From a virus: 44,177 nucleotides of DNA. Numbering within the stretch: the stretch's first letter is position 1; the number at the start of each line of letters is the position of its first letter. The notes beneath the pieces are model-generated. The model was not told where the DNA came from. It made no database searches and saw nothing but the letters and a program-made list of their open reading frames with translations. The stretch lies in IMG/VR virus record IMGVR_UViG_3300010354_000164, positions 1 to 44,177 of that record; one strand, written 5' to 3'. This document shows positions 38,904-44,177 of the stretch, piece after piece. The translations under genes were made by a program, and so were the position numbers.

Positions 38904-40154
38904 ATGACAATTACCGATCTGGGACTTGTTCAAATACGCCAATTTGAAACGCAGACTTTGTTTCCGCTTCGGGAAGTTGGTCCTGGAACGTATCACGTTC
39001 AGTTGCAGATTGAGGGAAACTCAGTTCTCTCAAGTTTGCTTGTGACTCATGTTTCAACCGATGCCTCAATAACGGTCAACTACTTTCAAACGACGACTGG
39101 CGATGAAGATGAAGAACGGTCGCCTCTGGTCAGCCATACGACCAAAACAACTGGTTCGATGGCCGCGGATACAATCATCGTCGCTCGCGTTCATTTGAAG
39201 CCAGTCTGCGAAGTTGTCATCACTGGCGGGACTGTGACCTTCGGCCTGATGGCAACGATGGTTTCTGCTTTCGCTTCTGACATTGAATCCAGCTTGTTCC
39301 GAGATAACTATTTCGTTTCCGGTACAGAGCGCGGCATCCCAATCATGACCTTTGACGAAGATTCTGGTCAGCTGAACTTCGTTCGTTCGAAAGGCGGGAA
39401 TCTTGTCGTATCTGATGAAAAGCAAGGCGACCCGATTCATTTGACCCATGCCGATACTCTTGACCCAGACGAAAGAAGATTGATTCTAGCGCATCAGCAG
39501 TTTGAGAAATCATTCAGGATGTCGCAATTCACTGTCGTCTCTGCAAGCGATTACAGAGTATCAGTGCAAATCAATGGCTCTCTGGCCATTTCAAGCAGAA
39601 CAAACAAATACCAGCCACAATCAAATCAAATGCTCGACCCTTACAAGATTGCGCCAAAGAACTCTCTGATAACGATTGAAGCTCACCGGCTATCAGAAGA
39701 AGATGATGGTAGTTTGGATGTGTACTTGCGAGGCTATGAGTTCATCAATGAGGAAGAGGAAGCAATGAGCAGCTTGACGAAGGTCGTATTCAACAACACA
39801 GGTGCATTGATTCTTCCCTTCAAAGCCGTTGCCTGGGAAGACAATAACTCGGTCTCTCTTGCTGATGCCGATGGAATGGGACTCGATGACTTTGCCGGAG
39901 TCACTCAAGACGGTATCGCTCACCTTGGCTACGGAATCATTCACAAGCTCGGTGAAGTGCCGAACGCTTTGCTTGGCAAAGGCGCAATCGCTGGTCAGCC
40001 GGTTTACCTTTCGACTACTCCTGGCGAGCTGACTTTGGTCGCGCCAGCAACGGGAACGGTCTTCAGGATTGGTCGCGCAGAACCGCCAAGCGGTGCTCAT
40101 ACAGGCGAAGCAACATCACTGTTCATCGACCCTCAAGTGATTTCGGAAGGCTAA
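38904..40154 (+). CDS. Capsid-surface or head structural protein
   Basis: 416 residues from ATG 38904, with GAGG upstream. The N-terminal half is beta-rich (GPGTYHVQLQIEGNSVLSSL, TVNYFQTTTG). The C-terminal 130 residues read GALILPFKAVAWEDNNSVSL, then GKGAIAGQPVYLSTTPGELT, then VFRIGRAEPPSG. This is a capping or decoration-type domain related to the C-terminal domain of the protein at 40355 and to a segment of the fibre at 9554. Directly downstream of the major capsid gene, it is a good candidate for a head decoration or head-fibre base protein. The exact family is not recognised. Confidence 0.55.
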   Translation: MTITDLGLVQIRQFETQTLFPLREVGPGTYHVQLQIEGNSVLSSLLVTHVSTDASITVNYFQTTTGDEDEERSPLVSHTTKTTGSMAADTIIVARVHLKPVCEVVITGGTVTFGLMATMVSAFASDIESSLFRDNYFVSGTERGIPIMTFDEDSGQLNFVRSKGGNLVVSDEKQGDPIHLTHADTLDPDERRLILAHQQFEKSFRMSQFTVVSASDYRVSVQINGSLAISSRTNKYQPQSNQMLDPYKIAPKNSLITIEAHRLSEEDDGSLDVYLRGYEFINEEEEAMSSLTKVVFNNTGALILPFKAVAWEDNNSVSLADADGMGLDDFAGVTQDGIAHLGYGIIHKLGEVPNALLGKGAIAGQPVYLSTTPGELTLVAPATGTVFRIGRAEPPSGAHTGEATSLFIDPQVISEG

Positions 40155-40157
40155 GCA

Positions 40158-40355
40158 ATGGAAGATACTCGCAAGATATTCATTGATGGAATAGCGGTGG
40201 AATCAATAAAAGATGACCAAAAAATGGAACAGTTCTTTGACGAGTTCGATGATAAGATATTCCGAGTCGCTGACAAGAAGTTCGCGGCTTTGTGTAAGAA
40301 ATACGGCAAGAAGGCGTCTCTGACGATTCTTGTCAAATTTGAGGAGCAGGACTGA
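40158..40355 (+). CDS. Small charged protein between head genes
   Basis: 65 residues (MEDTRKIFIDGIAVESIKDD), mixed acidic and basic, ending LTILVKFEEQD. Three bases after the preceding stop. Its TGA overlaps the ATG of the long fibre gene (TGATG), so it controls or is coupled with fibre translation. It may be a small chaperone or virion component. Not recognised. Confidence 0.5.
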   Translation: MEDTRKIFIDGIAVESIKDDQKMEQFFDEFDDKIFRVADKKFAALCKKYGKKASLTILVKFEEQD

Positions 40356-43120
40356 TGGCAGTTCAAAATTATCAACTTCTTATTTGGGACGGTACGAAGC
40401 AAAAACGTATCGACTCCGAAACAACAGAACTCAAACTCGGCAAGCTGTCTCTTGCAGTCCTCGGTGATGTCGAAGCAGCTTTCGCTCAAGAAGCTATCGA
40501 CCGCGCTGCTGGTGACGCCTCGACGTTGGCATCTGCGAAAGCATACGCTGATGCTGGTATCGCAGCTGCGTCTGGTGGTCTTAGCGGTGACATCTCTGAT
40601 TTGCAGGCTGACTTGGCTCAAGAGATTCTCGACCGTCAGTCAGGCGATACATCGACACTGAACTCGGCAAAAGCATACGCTGACCAGAAGATTACTGACT
40701 TGGTTGGTGCTGCTCCTGCGACTCTCGATACGTTGAAAGAGATTGCAGATGCAATCAACAACGATGCAAGCATCGCCGCGACCCTGACAAGCCAAATCGG
40801 CGCTGTTCAGTCGAATCTGACAACTGAGATTTCGAATCGTCAGTCAGGCGACAACGCTCTCGATGCTCGCTTGGATGTTCTCGAAACAGACCCAACAACG
40901 AAGACCTACGTTGACAACCAACTGGCTACGCTTTCGTTTGGTATTGGTCAGACAAAGTTTGTTGCAAAAGATGGTAACGATGTTTCTGGAGACGGAACGC
41001 TTCGCAAGCCATTCGCATCTATTACAGCCGCATTGGCTGCAATCACTGACGCTTCGCCGAGCAAGCGTTATGTGGTCAAGGTCGGCCCTGGTGCATACTC
41101 AGAAGCCGGAATCGCTCTCAAGGCGAACGTGTTCGTTGTCGGTGATATGCAAGACGCCGTTCGAATCACTGCGCCAGTCACAATGGCTTCTGACTTCAGC
41201 GGCTCGGCAGACAACCGCTCTGGATTCTCGAACGTCACATTGCTCTCAGCTGTGAACTTTGACTGGTCGACTGTTACATCAGCTGCCGGCAAACTTTACT
41301 TGAATGAAGTGGTCTTCGCTTCGACGCTTCGCTTGTATGGTCACAACAACGCGATTGCTCAAGCTCAGATTCAGAGCTGCGAAATCTTCGGAACGATGAC
41401 CGTCAGCGGTATCAATGTTGGTATCCATTCGAACAACATTCACTACGGCGAAATCAAGCTCGACCAACATCCTAATGGTGGAATGGCGACCATTCTTGCT
41501 GCTTCTGGCGGTAAGGCTGCGAAGATTACTCTCACAACCACAGTCAATGACTTCAATCGTCGCTGTTCGTTGTTTGCTTACGCTGGATTCTTCATCGACG
41601 AACTCATTGTTAGCGGTGCATCGTCTTATGCAGACTTGTCGGAAAGTTCTGTTCCACGCGACCCTGCAAAATTGACTTCGCCTAACAGCGGAAATGTTGT
41701 TTACCTGACGACAACTGTTCCTCATAAGACGAACGAGAGAAATGTTGGTCAGCCTGGACGCCAATACCTGTACAACTTCGCCTATGTTCACGCTTCAACT
41801 CAGAGCGATTTGTACGTTATCTCGATGGGTGGCGATTACGCTGCTGACTCTGCTGGTCGCGGAATCAATATCGAAGCCGATAGCTATGGCTTGCTTCAGA
41901 ATGTGAACGGTGGAGACATCAATCTCGTCACTGCTGCGACAAGTGGAACAGGCGTTCGCGGTAAAATCAAACTCTCTGGCCGCCAGATTGATGTTGATTC
42001 TGCCAAGATTGTGAATGTTGCAAATGGCGTTGATGCTGCTGATGCAGTGAACAAGTCTCAGCTCGATGCTGAAGCCTCTGCTCGCGCTTCTGCTGATACA
42101 ACTCTGGCTGGTAGCATCAGCACTGTTTCGAGTGGCTTGGCTCAGGAAATCCTCGAAAGAGCAGCGGCTGTTTCTGGTGAGGCTTCCGCTCGCGTTGCAG
42201 GCGATGCAGCAACATTGGCTTCTGCTCAATCGTATGCTGACGGCAAAGTCTCCGCATTGGTGAACTCGGCTCCAGCGGTTCTCGATACTCTGAAAGAACT
42301 GGCTGACGCTCTTGGTTCTGACCCGAACTTTGCAACTACTGTTGCTGGTCAAATTGGCACTGTCTCGGCAGCTGTCACAGCTGAAGTGACTCGCGCAACT
42401 GGTGCAGAATCTGCTCTCCAGGGTGAAGTCGATGCAGTCGAATCTGGTCTTGCTCAGGAATTGCTGGATAGAGCTGCCGCTGATACAGCATTGCAAGGAA
42501 GCATCAGCACTGTTTCTTCTGAACTTGCTCAAGAATTGCTCGACCGCGCGGCGGCCGACACTGCTTTGCAAGGTGCTGTTGATGATGTTGCTGCTGATTT
42601 GGCTCAAGAGCTTTTGGATCGTGCCGCTGCTGATACAGCTCTCCAAGGAGCGATTGATGACGTTGCAGCTGATCTTGCTCAAGAACTTCTTGACCGCGCT
42701 TCGGCAGTCTCGGCTGTTCAAGGCGAAGTCGATGCTCTTGAGTTGGTTGTTGCTGACCTAAAACTCATCAGCTTGACTGCTTCTGAAGCAATCTCTGCTG
42801 GTCAGGTTTGCTACATCAAATCGAACGGCGAAGTGGCAAAAGCAATCGCAACTGTCGACCTGTCTGATGCTCAGCTTGTGGTGGCTTCGGCTTCCGTGGC
42901 TTCTGGAGCTGCCGGCAAGTTCTACGTTGTTGAAGGCTCAGTGATTGGCGGCTTCTCAAGCCTGACACCTGGAAAGAAATACTTTGTGTCTGCTGCCACG
43001 GCCGGTGCCGTGGTATCAAGCACAGCAGGTTTCGCAACCGGGAACTCGGTCTACACTGTTGGCCGCGCGGTCTCTGCAACTCAAATCAGCTTCGCGCCTG
43101 TCTTTGAGTTCGAGTATTGA
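40355..43120 (+). CDS. Long fibre protein with beta-helix and coiled-coil repeats, in the head module
   Basis: 921 residues. Residues about 45-195: coiled coil with AKAYADQKITDLVGAAPATL. About 200-260: FVAKDGNDVSGDGTLRKPF, the start of a pectate-lyase-like right-handed beta-helix that runs to about 560. ANGVDAADAVNKSQLDAEAS is followed by a second copy of the coiled-coil unit (AQSYADGKVSALVNSAPAVL). Then come four near-identical 25-residue units beginning LAQELLDRA (about 695-790). The last 110 residues form a capping domain (GKFYVVEGSV, GKKYFVSAATAGAV). This is a trimeric fibre architecture. Its place after the capsid genes suggests a head fibre rather than a tail fibre, though this is inference. 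Confidence 0.7.
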   Translation: MAVQNYQLLIWDGTKQKRIDSETTELKLGKLSLAVLGDVEAAFAQEAIDRAAGDASTLASAKAYADAGIAAASGGLSGDISDLQADLAQEILDRQSGDTSTLNSAKAYADQKITDLVGAAPATLDTLKEIADAINNDASIAATLTSQIGAVQSNLTTEISNRQSGDNALDARLDVLETDPTTKTYVDNQLATLSFGIGQTKFVAKDGNDVSGDGTLRKPFASITAALAAITDASPSKRYVVKVGPGAYSEAGIALKANVFVVGDMQDAVRITAPVTMASDFSGSADNRSGFSNVTLLSAVNFDWSTVTSAAGKLYLNEVVFASTLRLYGHNNAIAQAQIQSCEIFGTMTVSGINVGIHSNNIHYGEIKLDQHPNGGMATILAASGGKAAKITLTTTVNDFNRRCSLFAYAGFFIDELIVSGASSYADLSESSVPRDPAKLTSPNSGNVVYLTTTVPHKTNERNVGQPGRQYLYNFAYVHASTQSDLYVISMGGDYAADSAGRGINIEADSYGLLQNVNGGDINLVTAATSGTGVRGKIKLSGRQIDVDSAKIVNVANGVDAADAVNKSQLDAEASARASADTTLAGSISTVSSGLAQEILERAAAVSGEASARVAGDAATLASAQSYADGKVSALVNSAPAVLDTLKELADALGSDPNFATTVAGQIGTVSAAVTAEVTRATGAESALQGEVDAVESGLAQELLDRAAADTALQGSISTVSSELAQELLDRAAADTALQGAVDDVAADLAQELLDRAAADTALQGAIDDVAADLAQELLDRASAVSAVQGEVDALELVVADLKLISLTASEAISAGQVCYIKSNGEVAKAIATVDLSDAQLVVASASVASGAAGKFYVVEGSVIGGFSSLTPGKKYFVSAATAGAVVSSTAGFATGNSVYTVGRAVSATQISFAPVFEFEY

Positions 43121-43127
43121 TTAAACT

Positions 43128-43157
43128 GGTGAGGTAGAGAAATCTGCCTCACCTTTT
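43128..43157 (+). terminator. Rho-independent terminator after the long fibre gene
   Basis: GGTGAGG (43128-43134) pairs perfectly with CCTCACC (43147-43153) around a 12-base loop, followed by TTTT (43154-43157). It separates the long fibre from the glycine-rich protein. Confidence 0.75.
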
Positions 43158-43183
43158 CAACATTCAAGCAAGGATTTCCGAAG

Positions 43184-43981
43184 ATGGCTGACAAACTAAT
43201 TGCCGTCGATGACCAGACAGGGAAAAAGAGACTCATTGCAGTCCCTTCTGGCATCGACCCGACGATTCAAACATTCACGGCCAATGGGACTTGGACGAAG
43301 CCTGCGAACTGCAAACAAGTCAGAGTCATTCTGATTGGCGGTGGAGGCGGTGGTGGTTCAGGCATGTTCGGAACTTCTGGCTCGCAATGCGGAGGCGGAG
43401 GCGGCTCAGGCGGTGGATATGTAGTCAAAGACCTTCTCGCTTCTGATTTGCCTTCGACTGTATCAGTAACCGTTGGTTCAGGCGGCTCTGGCGGCGTTGC
43501 AGTCACTCAAGATGGCTACAATGGCAAAGATGGCTCTGATGGCGGGACGACTTCGTTTGGAACTTATGCAAAGGCTTTCGGCGGAAAAAGAGGATTCGGC
43601 GGTTCACGCTGGAAAACTGGTCGCCTCGATTTCTTTGTCGGCGCAGGCGGAGATGCTCAAACAAACTCAGTTCGCGGTGGCAATGCAAAGATTGGCATCG
43701 GTGAATCTGCGGCAGATACTATCAATGCACCGAGTTCTGGAGGAGCAGGCGGCGGAATTTCGACAACTTCGCAAGGCGGAGGAACAGGAGGAACCGCTCA
43801 GATTGGTCCCGGAGGAAATGGTGGCGCAGGCGGCTTCGGGAGAATAACCGGTGCAGGTGATGCAGGAATCAGCGGTTCAACGTATGGTGGCGGTGGTGGT
43901 GGCGGCGGCGCGTCAAAAGGCACAGGTTCAGGTGCAGGTGGAAATGGCGCTGCTGGCATTTGCATTGTAGTATCGTATTAA
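43184..43981 (+). CDS. Glycine-rich adhesin-like protein
   Basis: 265 residues, ATG 43184. After about 30 residues, TFTANGTWTKPANCKQVRVI leads into runs of glycine (LIGGGGGGGSGMFG and many later GGxGGxGG blocks) and it ends GAAGICIVVSY. The GTWTKP...VRVILIGGGGGGG opening is typical of glycine-rich phage fibre tips, where polyglycine-II helices pack into a receptor-binding sandwich. It follows the long fibre and lies in the head module, so it may form the tip of that fibre or another capsid-surface adhesin. Good family-type call; location uncertain. Confidence 0.65.
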   Translation: MADKLIAVDDQTGKKRLIAVPSGIDPTIQTFTANGTWTKPANCKQVRVILIGGGGGGGSGMFGTSGSQCGGGGGSGGGYVVKDLLASDLPSTVSVTVGSGGSGGVAVTQDGYNGKDGSDGGTTSFGTYAKAFGGKRGFGGSRWKTGRLDFFVGAGGDAQTNSVRGGNAKIGIGESAADTINAPSSGGAGGGISTTSQGGGTGGTAQIGPGGNGGAGGFGRITGAGDAGISGSTYGGGGGGGGASKGTGSGAGGNGAAGICIVVSY

Positions 43982-43997
43982 ACAAAGGAGTTGAACC

Positions 43998-44177
43998 ATG
44001 AAGGTTAAATACATCGGCGAAGCAAATCACTTGGTCGTTTTCGTAGAGAAGACTTATGTGATGTTTGAAAAAGATGAAGTCAAAGATGTGGCCGACGAAG
44101 ACGCTTTCGCTTTGCTCTCAAAATACGCTGGTCAATTCGAGAAAGAAGAAAAAGCAAAAGCAGCTCCGAAGGCAAAA
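43998..44177 (+). CDS. Small head-module protein, 3'-truncated by the window
   Basis: ATG 43998 with AAGGAG at 43985-43990. Sixty codons are visible (MKVKYIGEANHLVVFVEKTY, then acidic helices, then EKEEKAKAAPKAK), and the frame is still open at the window end. The Lys/Ala/Glu-rich end looks like a flexible tail. Small proteins of this kind often follow fibre or capsid genes and precede the head-tail connector genes. Function unknown. Confidence 0.5.
   Translation, partial: MKVKYIGEANHLVVFVEKTYVMFEKDEVKDVADEDAFALLSKYAGQFEKEEKAKAAPKAK

Noticed and set aside
41795-42721. 308-codon leftward frame in the long fibre gene
   Set aside because: It mirrors the repeated coiled-coil units of the fibre and is Ser/Cys-rich; no start signal.
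42440-42735. Fibre-gene repeats as a DNA-level tandem repeat or recombination site
   Set aside because: The units are similar at protein level but use different codons, so the constraint is on the coiled coil.
1-44177. tRNA, tmRNA or rRNA genes
   Set aside because: Looking through intergenic gaps I found no acceptor/T-arm pattern; GGTTCGA-like strings occur only inside coding sequence.

Overview
The window is a tailed double-stranded DNA phage genome (or most of one) of siphovirus layout, infecting an unidentified Gram-negative host. The siphovirus call rests on an HK97-type capsid, a portal, a tail-tube-like protein, a G/GT frameshifted tail chaperone and a long tape measure, with no contractile sheath. 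The Gram-negative call rests on a lipobox lipoprotein, Sec-type signal peptides, an amidase endolysin without a wall-binding domain and spanin-like small membrane proteins; it is inference. I see no integrase, tRNA, IS element or CRISPR array. The window opens inside the major tail protein and closes inside a head-module gene. It therefore looks like a circularly permuted genome cut in the head-to-tail joining region, with the neck and connector genes probably missing.

Layout. 1-15.4 kb, rightward: tail tube, frameshifted chaperones, tape measure, Dit/hub-like tail-tip proteins, fibre-like proteins, two exported proteins, two small leftward genes, then small membrane proteins that look lysis-related. 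15.5-17.1 kb: a small gene and an HTH-metallophosphoesterase. 17.1-21.9 kb, leftward: RusA resolvase, then a tightly overlapped recombination/early operon (RecE-like exonuclease, Bet annealing protein, SSB, Lar-like zinc protein, small membrane and HTH proteins). 22-22.9 kb, rightward: small membrane protein and amidase endolysin. 23-23.7 kb: three leftward small genes facing a divergent control region with a dyad and an 11-bp tandem repeat. 23.9-26.4 kb: a three-gene cassette of ParB-like protein, TET/JBP dioxygenase and glycosyltransferase, predicted to oxidise and then glycosylate DNA bases. 26.4-29.3 kb: structured leader, replication initiator carrying four palindromic iterons inside its coding sequence (lambda O-like origin), accessory replication genes and a helically phased 11-bp repeat array. 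29.2-29.9 kb: two leftward genes. 30-44.2 kb, rightward: orphan amino-methyltransferase, small terminase, HNH-AP2 homing endonuclease, large terminase, CsrA-like protein, portal-MuF fusion, protease-scaffold fusion, major capsid protein and a run of capsid-surface or fibre-like proteins.

The two most notable observations are these. (1) The large terminase is split by a -1 frameshift exactly inside its Walker A motif, at a G GGA AAA heptamer. Six bases further on is a perfect 9-bp stem-loop, a textbook programmed-frameshift layout, although a one-base deletion in an A-run remains the alternative. (2) The TET/JBP-glycosyltransferase cassette has no cytosine-C5 methyltransferase anywhere in the window. 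This leaves open whether the modified base derives from thymine (base-J-like) or from methylcytosine made elsewhere. The iterons, the strong hairpin that hides the initiator's ribosome site, and the two 11-bp repeat arrays are good candidates for replication and early-gene control elements.
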